Assembly (NCBI GenBank): GCA_964646605.1
Contig: CAZYEX010000060.1
Location: 1 to 61,275 of the forward strand
Direction: 5' to 3'
From: SBAX01 sp964646605
GTDB taxonomy: Bacteria; Planctomycetota; Phycisphaerae; UBA1845
Length of the DNA: 61,275 nucleotides
Within the stretch, counting starts at the first letter, position 1. Each line of letters starts with the position of its first letter. Shown one piece after another: positions 25,041 to 35,159 of this stretch. The translations under genes and the position numbers were made by a program. Below the pieces are notes generated by a model. The model made no database searches. It saw nothing but the letters and a program-made list of their open reading frames with translations, and was not told where the DNA came from.

Positions 25041-26170
25041 CTGCGCGCCGATCAACCATCATGGCTGGAATTGTCTACGGCGCAAGTGTGGTTTCGGCGG
25101 AAAGCCCATTTGCCACCCGCGTTGTGGAATACGCGCCGGCGCCAGGGCAGTTTGTGAATGTCCCGCAGTTCGATGATCCGCTTCGGGCATTGGGACCGCC
25201 CAGCGGCGGCGGCATTGCCGCCCCGAACAACGTATCCGTGGTCACACTGGGCGGGTTCGGCGGGTTTATTGTGCTGGCGTTCGATCATTTGGTTCGCGAC
25301 GATCGGATGAACCGCTTCGGGATGGACGCGATCGTCTTCGGGAATGCATACTGGGTCGGCGGCGATCCCCAGCGGCACTGGGCCGAATGTGTGACCATCG
25401 AAATCAGCAAGGATGAGAATGGCAATGGCGAACCCGACGACACATGGTACCTGATACCGGGTTCCCATGTTCCCGATCCCGCTGCACAGTTTTCCGTTGT
25501 ATGGTGGGACGATAACGTCCCCAACGCAACGTACCCCCCTGACGATCAACTATGGATTCCGCCCGAGCGCAGTGGACTGTGGTCGTCCTCGGGTTACGAA
25601 CTGCCGCCGCCCATTTTTGCCGCGGTCGTCATTGTCAATCCCAGTGTAGACCCGCGCTTGGAATCCATCTTTGGATATGGGGAGTATTCGCCCACATTGA
25701 TCCTGGGCGACGTGGACGCCGACGACATCTCGGATGCCGACGTACATCCAGCGGACTTCTACACCTGGCCGGACGATCCGCGGACGGTCGGCATGTCGCC
25801 GGGATCGGGCGGCGGCGACGCCTTCGATATCGCCTGGGCCGTGGACCCCATGAGCGGAGCGCGTGCTCACTTGGACGGATTCCATTTCATCCGCCTCACG
25901 ACCGCCGTCGATTTCATTTCGCCCATTCTGGGAGAGAAGTCTGGCGAGATCGACGCCGTGGCCGATGCCGCGCCGGACCCCTTCGGCGACGCCGACATGG
26001 ATGGCGACATTGATCTTGGCGACGTGAGCGAACTGTTGACCTGCTGGTCCACGCCGAACCACCGGAGCGAAGGCTGCGCGCAGTTGGACTTTGAACCCAA
26101 TGGTCTGCTCGATCTGAACGATGCCGGCCGGCTACTGCGAAGATTGACCGGGCCACGGCACTGCCCATGA
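25037..26170 (+). CDS. B12-regulated exported surface protein with dockerin-like tail
   Basis: 377 residues, starting in an ATGA overlap with the propeller gene. After a short signal region (TIMAGIVYGASVVSA) the body reads VVEYAPAPGQFVNVPQFDD, VVTLGGFGGFIVLAFDHLV, MDAIVFGNAYWVGGDPQRHW, ENGNGEPDDTWYLIPGS, and GGGDAFDIAWAVDPMSGARA then LDGFHFIRLTT. From memory this pattern resembles Bacteroidota lipoproteins annotated 'cell surface protein' that also sit in B12-regulated loci. Two Ca-binding dockerin-like loops close the protein (DADMDGDIDLGDVSELLTCW and PNGLLDLNDAGRLL). The function is most likely surface capture or adhesion tied to B12 status, as inference. Confidence 0.75.
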   Translation: MTARRSTIMAGIVYGASVVSAESPFATRVVEYAPAPGQFVNVPQFDDPLRALGPPSGGGIAAPNNVSVVTLGGFGGFIVLAFDHLVRDDRMNRFGMDAIVFGNAYWVGGDPQRHWAECVTIEISKDENGNGEPDDTWYLIPGSHVPDPAAQFSVVWWDDNVPNATYPPDDQLWIPPERSGLWSSSGYELPPPIFAAVVIVNPSVDPRLESIFGYGEYSPTLILGDVDADDISDADVHPADFYTWPDDPRTVGMSPGSGGGDAFDIAWAVDPMSGARAHLDGFHFIRLTTAVDFISPILGEKSGEIDAVADAAPDPFGDADMDGDIDLGDVSELLTCWSTPNHRSEGCAQLDFEPNGLLDLNDAGRLLRRLTGPRHCP

Positions 26171-26988
26171 ATGGACTGTTCACCATGAATGCCAATGCGA
26201 ATGATCGTCGCAGTCGTCCGACCGCTCGACGCGGAGCCTTCACCCTCATCGAGCTAATGGTCGTAATCGGCATCGTGGGCGTGCTCTGCGGCATGCTCTT
26301 GCCGGGACTGGGGCGCGTGCGCGGGCAGGGGCGAGCTGCGGTCTGTCAGTCCAACATCCGCCAGTTGGGGGTCGCCAACGGCTTGTATGCTTTCGAATCC
26401 GCGGGCGCTTTCGTTCCCGGCGCCGCGGACTTTGCGGCCAACCTGCACCGTTGGCACGGACGACGCGCCGCAATCAACCAACCCTTCACGGGTGCGGAAG
26501 GCCCGCTGGTTCCGTATCTCGGCGAAGACGCGGCCGTTCGTGCCTGTCCCGACTTCGAGCCGGACCCCAAGGGTTTCGAGGTCGGTAACGGCGGATACGG
26601 CTACAACAACGCCTACGTCGGCGTGCAAACCGCACGGACGCCGCAAGGCCGCGACATCGTCATCCATGACCGCCGCGGCGCCACTGCCGACCGCATCCGA
26701 CATCCCGGCGAAACCGTCATGTTCGCCGACAGCGCCTTCGCCGCCGAGGAGCGGATCGAATACAGCTTCGCCGAACCACGATTCCATCCCCAATTCGCCG
26801 CCCGCGCCGATCCCTCGATCCACTTTCGTCATGCCCGCACCGCCCACGTGACCTGGTGCGACGGCCATATCTCTGCCGAACGCCGGACCTTCACCTGGTC
26901 GAGCGGCATGTACAGGGGAGACCCCGATCGGCTGGGCATCGGCTGGTTCGGCCAGGCGGACGACAACTCCCTTTTCGATCTGCGTTAG
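26167..26988 (+). CDS. Prepilin-type H-x9-DG protein in the B12 operon
   Basis: 273 residues, again in an ATGA overlap with the preceding gene. The N-terminus has a type IV prepilin cleavage/methylation motif (RRGAFTLIELMVVIGIVGVL), then a body with CQSNIRQLGVANGLYAFES, NGGYGYNNAYVGV and a closing HVTWCDGH that matches the H-x9-DG signature (HARTAHVTWCDGH). Such proteins are abundant in Planctomycetota and are thought to be pseudopilin-like surface or secretion components. Position as third coupled gene behind the riboswitch suggests co-function with the two surface proteins. Confidence 0.82.
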   Translation: MNGLFTMNANANDRRSRPTARRGAFTLIELMVVIGIVGVLCGMLLPGLGRVRGQGRAAVCQSNIRQLGVANGLYAFESAGAFVPGAADFAANLHRWHGRRAAINQPFTGAEGPLVPYLGEDAAVRACPDFEPDPKGFEVGNGGYGYNNAYVGVQTARTPQGRDIVIHDRRGATADRIRHPGETVMFADSAFAAEERIEYSFAEPRFHPQFAARADPSIHFRHARTAHVTWCDGHISAERRTFTWSSGMYRGDPDRLGIGWFGQADDNSLFDLR

Positions 26989-27068
26989 GCCGACCGCAGT
27001 CCCATTGCCCAAACCGCGCCGCAGCGTTTACCATGCCCGTCTGTTGGATTGCAAAGGAGAACTCGGAT

Positions 27069-29282
27069 ATGCGGCGCGCATGGATGTTGATCTTCCTACT
27101 CGGCGGATGCGTTTCGACCACAGGCCCGACATTGAGCGGCGCCCGCCCTCATGGGGCCGATCCGGCTTTCCTGGAACAATACGCGTTGACGCGTCGGTTT
27201 TCCGCCGGAGTCCCGAACTCGATTAAACTGACTCCCGACGGCAGCGCCGTCCTGTTCCTGCGTTCCCCCGCCCGCAGCAACGTCCAGGACCTCTATGAGT
27301 TCAACACCCGCACCGGCGAAGAACGCGTCTTGCTCACCGCCGACCAGATCCTCCGCGGCGGCGAGGAGAACCTATCGGTCGAGGAACGCGCCCGCCGCGA
27401 GCGCCTGCGCATTTCCGCCCGCGGCATCGCCTCGTATCAGCTCAGCCGCGACGGCACGAAGAATCTCGTCCCGCTCTCCGGCCGCTTGTTCGTCATCGAA
27501 CGCCAATCCGCGGCCGTGAAGGAACTCGAAAGCAAACACGGCGTTCCCCTCGACCCCCGCTTCTCCCCCGACGGCCGATACCTCGCCTGCGTACGCGACG
27601 ACGAGCTTTACGTCACCGAACTCGCCACCGGCGTCGAGGTCCGCCTAACCAACGACGCGGGCCCTGCGGTCTCCAACGGCCTGGCCGAGTTCGTCGCCCA
27701 GGAGGAAATGGACCGCCGCGAAGGGTACTGGTGGTCGCCGGACTCTACCTCTCTCGTCTATCAACAGACCTCCACCGCGGGCATGGAGGTCATGTACATC
27801 GCCGACGCCGCCCATCCCGAGCGCGGACCGCAATCCTGGCCCTATCCGCGCCCCGGAAAGCCCAACGCCGACGTTCGCCTCGGCCGCGTTTCAGTGACGG
27901 GCGGTGACACCAAATGGATCGATTGGGATAAGACCCGCTACCCCTATCTCGCCACCGTCGTCTGGAAGGACCAGGCTCCCCTCACGCTCCTGGTTCAGAA
28001 TCGAACTCAAACCGAACAGGCCCTGCTGACCGTTGACCGCGACGCCGTGGCCTCCTCGCCGCTGCTGGTCGAGAAGGACGACGCCTGGATCAACCTCGAC
28101 CAGAGCATGCCCAAGTGGTTTCCCGACGGCAGCGCCTTCCTCTGGACCACCGAGCGTAACGGCGCCTGGCAGCTAGAACTTCGCGCCCGCGACGGACGCC
28201 TCCTGCAAACTCTGACCACAACCGCCTTTGGGTACAAGGGGTTCGTCGATCTCGACGCCGAAAGAAAGGTCGTTCATCTCTTGGGTGCCGACAATCCGAC
28301 CCAAACCCAGCTCTATCGCCTCACCTTCACCCAAGAGCGCCCGAGCATGGAGCGCGTGACTACGGACGCCGGCGTTCACTCCGCCACGTTTTCCGAGAAT
28401 CACCGCGTCCACGTCCACGGTCTCTCCACCCCCGACGGTCGGCGGTGCCAAGAAGTCCGCGACGCGGACGGACGGGTGGCCGGGCAACTTCGCTACGTTG
28501 CCGAACAGCCCCCCTGGGTCCCCAACCTCGAGTTCACCACCGTCGGCAAAACCCCGGAGTTCTCAGCCGTCCTCGTTCGCCCGCGAAACTTTGAGGCACG
28601 CCGCCGATATCCCGTGATTGTCTACGTCTACGGCGGTCCGCACGGACAAATGGTGAATGCGTCGTCGTGGGCCTACCTCCTCCAGCAATGGATCGCCGAT
28701 CACGGCTTTATCGTTGTCGCCCTCGACGGCCGCGGCACGCCCAACCGCGGACGCGCCTGGGAACGAGCGCTCAAGGGCAATCTCATCGACGTCCCCCTGG
28801 CGGACCAAGTGGCCGGCCTCAAAGCCCTCGGTGAAAAATACCGCGAACTCGACCTGGATCGCGTGGGCATCTACGGCTGGTCCTTCGGAGGTTATTTCTC
28901 CGCGATGGCGATCATGCAACGTCCGGACGTGTACGACGTCGCCGTCGCGGGCGCCCCCGTCGCCGACTGGCTCGACTATGACACGCACTACACGGAGCGC
29001 TACATGGGCCTGCCCCAGGACAACGCCAAGGGTTATCAGGCCGCGTCCGTGCTGACCTACGCCCCCAAGCTCGACAAGCCCTTGCTCATCATCCACGGAA
29101 CCGCCGACGACAACGTCTACTTCGCCCACAGCCTCAAAATGTCCGACGCCTTGTTCCGCGCCGGACGAGCGCACGAGTTCCTCGCCCTCAGCGACTTCAC
29201 CCATATGGTCGCCGACCCGCTCGTTACCTCTCGGCTCTACCAACGGGTCGTTGGCTACTTTGTAGCACACCTCAAGCCATAG
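27069..29282 (+). CDS. S9 family dipeptidyl peptidase IV-like lipoprotein
   Basis: 737 residues from the ATG at 27069. The leader MRRAWMLIFLLGGC ends in a lipobox Cys. Residues ~60-480 form the DPP-IV-type propeller (LTPDGSAVLFLRSP, SPDGRYLACVRDDELYVTEL, EFVAQEEMDRREGYWWSPDS with the Glu-Glu-type motif). The alpha/beta-hydrolase part has Ser605 in GWSFGGYFS, Asp680/681 in GTADDNVYF and His712 in DFTHMVADP. It should remove dipeptides from extracytoplasmic peptides. It lies 80 bp after the B12 operon and could be read through from it, but has its own room for a promoter. Confidence 0.9.
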   Translation: MRRAWMLIFLLGGCVSTTGPTLSGARPHGADPAFLEQYALTRRFSAGVPNSIKLTPDGSAVLFLRSPARSNVQDLYEFNTRTGEERVLLTADQILRGGEENLSVEERARRERLRISARGIASYQLSRDGTKNLVPLSGRLFVIERQSAAVKELESKHGVPLDPRFSPDGRYLACVRDDELYVTELATGVEVRLTNDAGPAVSNGLAEFVAQEEMDRREGYWWSPDSTSLVYQQTSTAGMEVMYIADAAHPERGPQSWPYPRPGKPNADVRLGRVSVTGGDTKWIDWDKTRYPYLATVVWKDQAPLTLLVQNRTQTEQALLTVDRDAVASSPLLVEKDDAWINLDQSMPKWFPDGSAFLWTTERNGAWQLELRARDGRLLQTLTTTAFGYKGFVDLDAERKVVHLLGADNPTQTQLYRLTFTQERPSMERVTTDAGVHSATFSENHRVHVHGLSTPDGRRCQEVRDADGRVAGQLRYVAEQPPWVPNLEFTTVGKTPEFSAVLVRPRNFEARRRYPVIVYVYGGPHGQMVNASSWAYLLQQWIADHGFIVVALDGRGTPNRGRAWERALKGNLIDVPLADQVAGLKALGEKYRELDLDRVGIYGWSFGGYFSAMAIMQRPDVYDVAVAGAPVADWLDYDTHYTERYMGLPQDNAKGYQAASVLTYAPKLDKPLLIIHGTADDNVYFAHSLKMSDALFRAGRAHEFLALSDFTHMVADPLVTSRLYQRVVGYFVAHLKP

Positions 29283-29589
29283 TACGGTTCATTAAAAGTG
29301 AGACTGCACCGTCATTCGCAATTTCTTGCCCATTATCAGTTTGCAATGGCTGACTGGGTAGGCTGACATCTACAGTGTCACAACGAATGTCACTTTCACT
29401 TTCTAAAGAGTTTTCTAGCGTAAAATATTTTGCTTGACAACTCAAGCGCGGCTGACGCATAGTACGCCTACTCGGGCGTGGTTTCTAGGCTGCGGAAGTC
29501 GATCCGATAGCCGGACCGTTAGGCGGCTCGCTGTTGAGGCGGGTTCCTCTCAAGCCCCCAAGTGATCTTTATGGAAAAGGAGGACGATC
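29283..29589. other. AT-rich island upstream of the tyrosinase gene
   Basis: About 29283-29450 is clearly richer in A and T than anything nearby. It contains a 62-codon minus-strand frame (29272-29460) with no recognised motif. The rest carries the leader of the tyrosinase gene, whose AAAGGAGG ribosome site lies at about 29576. The composition suggests a foreign remnant. Confidence 0.5.
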
Positions 29590-30387
29590 ATGGCCATACA
29601 AGCCACCCCATACTACCGAGGTCAGAAATACAGTGATTACGGGACGGTGCCCGGCCCGGTGGTGCCACCGCCGGTAACGCCGCCGACACCAACCCTGGTC
29701 ACGCGGAAGAATCAGGCGAGCATGACCGCTCAAGAGCGCAGTCGCTTTCGTGACGTGATCACCACCATGATCAACAGCGGCCTCTACGGTCAGCACGTCG
29801 CCCACCACGCCGACATGATGCACCGCATGCACAGCATGATGGGTCCCATCGGCACCGAGCGCTTTCTGCCCTGGCACCGCGTCTATTTGGACAGACTCGA
29901 GGAGGCCATGCGAGTCATCGACCCGCTCGTGTTTATTCCGTTTTGGAAGTGGACCGTGGACCAAGCGATCCCTGCCTGGCTGAACGACTTCCGTCCCAAC
30001 GTCCCGATGCCTGGCGGCACGACCATCAATGTGACCCGAAGCCCAGGCACGGGGACGCCCTCCCTCCCCACCGAAGCCAGCATCGCCGCGATCATGACCG
30101 AAGGTGCATACACGCCGTTTACCCGTCGTTTGGAAGGAAGTCCTTTCGGCGCGCACAACATGGTGCATGTGTGGGTCGGGGGCACGATGGGCGACATCCC
30201 GACGGCGCCTGCCGACCCGTTGTTCTGGATGCATCACGCTGAGGTCGACCGACTGTGGCACGTCTGGCAGCAGGACCACCCGAACCAGGACCCCAATCTG
30301 TCCGGCGCCGACGCGGTGTTGGATCCCTGGCCGGAACGCGCCGAGGAGGTCCTGGATATCGAAGACGTGGGATATGTCTACGCGTAG
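29590..30387 (+). CDS. Tyrosinase-family type 3 copper protein
   Basis: 265 residues without signal peptide, starting with a Pro-rich segment (20-35). The CuA site is in the His-rich segment 69-81 (HVAHHADMMHRMH) and His96 in RFLPWHRVYL. The CuB site is His189 and His193 (GAHNMVHVWVGG) with His215/216 and His224? in PLFWMHHAEVDRLWHVW. Both binuclear copper halves are therefore present. Such enzymes oxidise phenols or catechols to quinones. AAAGGAGG supports the ATG. A Cys-rich small gene follows 210 bp later. Lying next to an AT-rich island, it may have been acquired. Confidence 0.88.
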   Translation: MAIQATPYYRGQKYSDYGTVPGPVVPPPVTPPTPTLVTRKNQASMTAQERSRFRDVITTMINSGLYGQHVAHHADMMHRMHSMMGPIGTERFLPWHRVYLDRLEEAMRVIDPLVFIPFWKWTVDQAIPAWLNDFRPNVPMPGGTTINVTRSPGTGTPSLPTEASIAAIMTEGAYTPFTRRLEGSPFGAHNMVHVWVGGTMGDIPTAPADPLFWMHHAEVDRLWHVWQQDHPNQDPNLSGADAVLDPWPERAEEVLDIEDVGYVYA

Positions 30388-30597
30388 CCACTCTGTCCAA
30401 AGTGCCCCCCATTGAGGAAAGGGGCGGAACGGAATGGTGATGGCGTACACCGGGTTCTTGGGAATCGATGAGGGGGAAGCTGCTTCCCGCCAGGGTGAAG
30501 GCGGTTCTCGTTTTCTGAGTGCGTCACACGGACGCGCGGGTAAGTTGTTGGACGTTTCCCGCTGGAATGTGGGTCCAAAAGAAAGGATCAGAGGAAT

Positions 30598-31029
30598 ATG
30601 CCCAAAGGCACGAAGGCCAGAGCAATCCGATTGCTGAAACCGACGCTTAAGTGCGGTCTGAACAAGCACAAGGGTACCACCGGCGCATGCGCTTTTGGAT
30701 GCACTCCGAAGGCGGCCCTGGACGCGGCCCTCGCCGCGTCGAAGGTCAATGCCCACGCCGCCGCGCAGATGTGGATCGCCGCCCAGGTGTGCCCACCATT
30801 CTGCCCCATCAAGCTCGGCGTCAAACCGTCGGCGCAGCCCAGGGTCACCATCGGGCGCAAACACGAGGTCAACTCCAGGACGATGATGCTGATTCCAAAA
30901 GATCAGGTGAGCCCCGGTGGGCGTCCCCCCCATTGCGAGAAAATGTATGGCGTCTGTGTGACCGTCATATGGGAGGCCGTTGTGGCCTGCCACAAGCTAG
31001 GCGACATCGGCGGCCATCCGGAGGTTTGA
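30598..31029 (+). CDS. Hypothetical 143-residue Cys-rich protein
   Basis: The family is not recognised. The protein is basic at the N-terminus (MPKGTKARAIRLLKPTLKC) and has eight cysteines, several in pairs spaced by three residues (CAFGC, CPPFC). A helical Ala-rich part lies between (KAALDAALAASKVNAHAAA). No signal peptide or membrane segment is visible. It follows the tyrosinase gene on the same strand, so it may be a partner, for example a copper donor or a substrate for quinone cross-linking. That is speculation. Confidence 0.55.
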   Translation: MPKGTKARAIRLLKPTLKCGLNKHKGTTGACAFGCTPKAALDAALAASKVNAHAAAQMWIAAQVCPPFCPIKLGVKPSAQPRVTIGRKHEVNSRTMMLIPKDQVSPGGRPPHCEKMYGVCVTVIWEAVVACHKLGDIGGHPEV

Positions 31030-31068
31030 CGTCCCGCTCCGCGGAATTGGGTCGAGCGGTTGTGAGCG

Positions 31069-31097
31069 TCCCCCCGCCTCATTGCGGGGCGGGGGGA
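31069..31097. terminator. GC-rich hairpin between convergent genes
   Basis: TCCCCCCGCC (31069-31078) and GGCGGGGGGA (31088-31097) form a perfect 10-bp stem with a 9-nt loop. It lies between the Cys-rich gene and the convergent aldehyde dehydrogenase gene and could end transcription, though no T-run follows. Confidence 0.4.
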
Positions 31098-31194
31098 TCT
31101 TGCATCATTCGCAAGACGCGTGGCCCTGCTGGGTCGGATCAGTGCGGAGTGGGAACGATGGTCGGGAGTCCTTCCCAGATGAAGTTCCAGAGGG

Positions 31195-32631
31195 TTAAAC
31201 CCGCCCGACCCCGTTCACCACCATCAACCGAACCTCCGTCATCTCCTCCATGGCGTAGCGCACCCCCTCGCGCCCCAGACCCGAGTCCTTCACGCCGCCA
31301 TAAGGCATGGAGTCCACGCGGAAACTGGGGACATCATTGATCACGACGCCCCCTACTTCGAGTTCGGCGAAGGCATACATGGCGTGGTCGAGGCGCGGCG
31401 TAAACACGCCCGCCTGAAGCCCGAACACGCTGTCATTGGCGATCCGCACGGACTCTCGGAAGTCCGTGAATGGTTGCAGATTCGCCACCGGGCCGAAGAC
31501 TTCTTGACAGCTTACTCGCAGCTTGGGGTCCACATTCTCGAGCAACGTCGCTTCGAAGAACGTTCCCTGTCGCCGTCCGCCGCAAACGAGCCTGGCCCCG
31601 CGCTCCACGGCCTCCGACACCCACGCCTCCACGCGCCGCGCGTCGTCTTCCGAAATCAAGGGCCCCAGAAACGTGTCCTCGTCGCGCGGGTCCCCCGCTT
31701 TCAGCTTGCTCGCGCGTTCGCAGAGGAGTTTTTTCAGGTTCTCGTAGACGCCCTCGTGCGCAAGGATCCGCTGTACGCTGATACAGCTCTGCCCGGACTG
31801 GTAGAACGCCCCGACGATGATGCGCTCCGCGGCGCGTAGCAGATCGACGCCCTCATCGACGATGCACGCCGCGTTCCCGCCCAACTCCAGAACGACTTTC
31901 TTCTTCCCCGCCCGCGCCTTGATCCCCCACCCGACCTGCGGCGACCCCGTGAAACTGATCAGCTTGATCCGTTCGTCGGTCACCAACGCTTGCGCTGTCT
32001 CCGGACGACAAGGCAGAATGCTGAACGCCCCTTGGGGCAAATCCGTTTCGGCCAGGATTTCACCGACGATCAGCGCCCCCACGGGCGTTGCGCTCGCCGG
32101 TTTGAGCACGAAAGGACACCCTACGGCGATCGCGGGCGCGACTTTGTGGGCCACCAAATTGAGCGGAAAGTTGAATGGCGTGATGAACGCACAAGGCCCC
32201 ACGGGGAAGCGCCGCGTGATCCCCGCGTATCCAGCCGCCCGCGGACTGATGTCCAGCGGAAGGTACTCGCCGGTGATGCGCGTGCTCTCCTCCGCGGCTA
32301 CGCGGAACGTGTCGATCATCCGCGCAACCTCGCCACGGGCGTCGCGGATCGGTTTCCCCGCCTCGATGCACAAAGCCTCAGCCAGCTCCACCTGCCGCTC
32401 TCGAACCCGCCGAACGACGTGATCCAGCACCGCCTGCCGGGCATAGCTCGCCATCCGTCGCATCGCCGGAGATGCCTCGCGAGCAGCTTCGATGGCCGTC
32501 TCGATCGCCTTGGCGTCGGCAAGGGCCACCCGCGTCGCAACCTCGCCGGTATATTTGCTTGTGACCGGCAGATCGCCGTTGGCGGATACGGGTTTGCCTG
32601 CCAAATAATAGGGGTAACTCGGTTTTAGCAC
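31195..32631 (-). CDS. NAD(P)-dependent aldehyde dehydrogenase
   Basis: 478 residues. The catalytic Glu lies in VVLELGGNAACIV and the catalytic Cys in FYQSGQSCISVQRI. Cofactor-loop SFTGSPQVGWGI and the active-site Asn motif CAFITPFNFPLNLVAHKVAP are intact. The C-terminal YGGVKDSGLGREGVRYAMEE is the family end. The GTG at 32631 is the start because GGAGG stands just upstream; the longer frame to 32835 lies in the DUF6504 gene. The two genes overlap by 7 bp and form an operon. Substrate not determined; non-phosphorylating semialdehyde oxidation is the family default. Confidence 0.9.
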   Translation of the reverse strand: MLKPSYPYYLAGKPVSANGDLPVTSKYTGEVATRVALADAKAIETAIEAAREASPAMRRMASYARQAVLDHVVRRVRERQVELAEALCIEAGKPIRDARGEVARMIDTFRVAAEESTRITGEYLPLDISPRAAGYAGITRRFPVGPCAFITPFNFPLNLVAHKVAPAIAVGCPFVLKPASATPVGALIVGEILAETDLPQGAFSILPCRPETAQALVTDERIKLISFTGSPQVGWGIKARAGKKKVVLELGGNAACIVDEGVDLLRAAERIIVGAFYQSGQSCISVQRILAHEGVYENLKKLLCERASKLKAGDPRDEDTFLGPLISEDDARRVEAWVSEAVERGARLVCGGRRQGTFFEATLLENVDPKLRVSCQEVFGPVANLQPFTDFRESVRIANDSVFGLQAGVFTPRLDHAMYAFAELEVGGVVINDVPSFRVDSMPYGGVKDSGLGREGVRYAMEEMTEVRLMVVNGVGRV

Positions 32632-32975
32632 GGTCCTCCGTCTTCCGTTTTGTCGACGCCGCCGACCGCCGGCACCATCGTATACAGGAACCACCGCCGC
32701 TTGGCCGAGCCCGACTTCGGCGTCTGCCGCGTGAAGTAAACCGTCCAGGTCGTCCCGTCGTCCATCTTCAACTCGTAGTAATGCCGACGCAAATACAATT
32801 CGCCCGCCCCGCCTTCGCGCGACGATTCCTTCCACGTCCGCAATTCACGGGCAACCCGCACCTGCACCCCGCGCCACGTGAACCCGCCCGGCAACCCCGG
32901 CTCGCCGCGACCCATCCGCGCGGTGTCAAAGTCCCCGCCATGAGGCTCGAGGGGCTCGCTGATCAATTCCGCCAT
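32625..32975 (-). CDS. DUF6504 family protein
   Basis: About 116 residues from the ATG at 32975. It has the DUF6504 pattern: MAELISEPLEP, FTWRGVQVRVARELRTWKES, LYLRRHYYELKMDDGTTWTV and SAKRRWFLYTM. The family is small, cytoplasmic and of unknown function, common in GC-rich bacteria. A longer frame to 33122 would overlap the divergent glgX start. It overlaps the ALDH gene by 7 bp downstream. Confidence 0.7.
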   Translation of the reverse strand: MAELISEPLEPHGGDFDTARMGRGEPGLPGGFTWRGVQVRVARELRTWKESSREGGAGELYLRRHYYELKMDDGTTWTVYFTRQTPKSGSAKRRWFLYTMVPAVGGVDKTEDGGPC

Positions 32976-33101
32976 CCGCTCGAGTCCCCGTCCCACGCCG
33001 CCGCATTCCTCGGGCATCCTGCACTGGACGCCGCGTTCGTTCGATAGAAGATGATACCGGTCGCGCCGGCCCTTGTCGTCGCGTAGACCGAACGGGAACC
33101 C

Positions 33102-35155
<2,054 letters not shown>

Positions 35156-35159
<4 letters not shown>

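Noticed and set aside
29272..29460. 62-codon minus-strand gene in the AT-rich island
   Set aside because: There is no ribosome site or motif, and the frame runs into the peptidase gene end. It is kept only as a compositional oddity.
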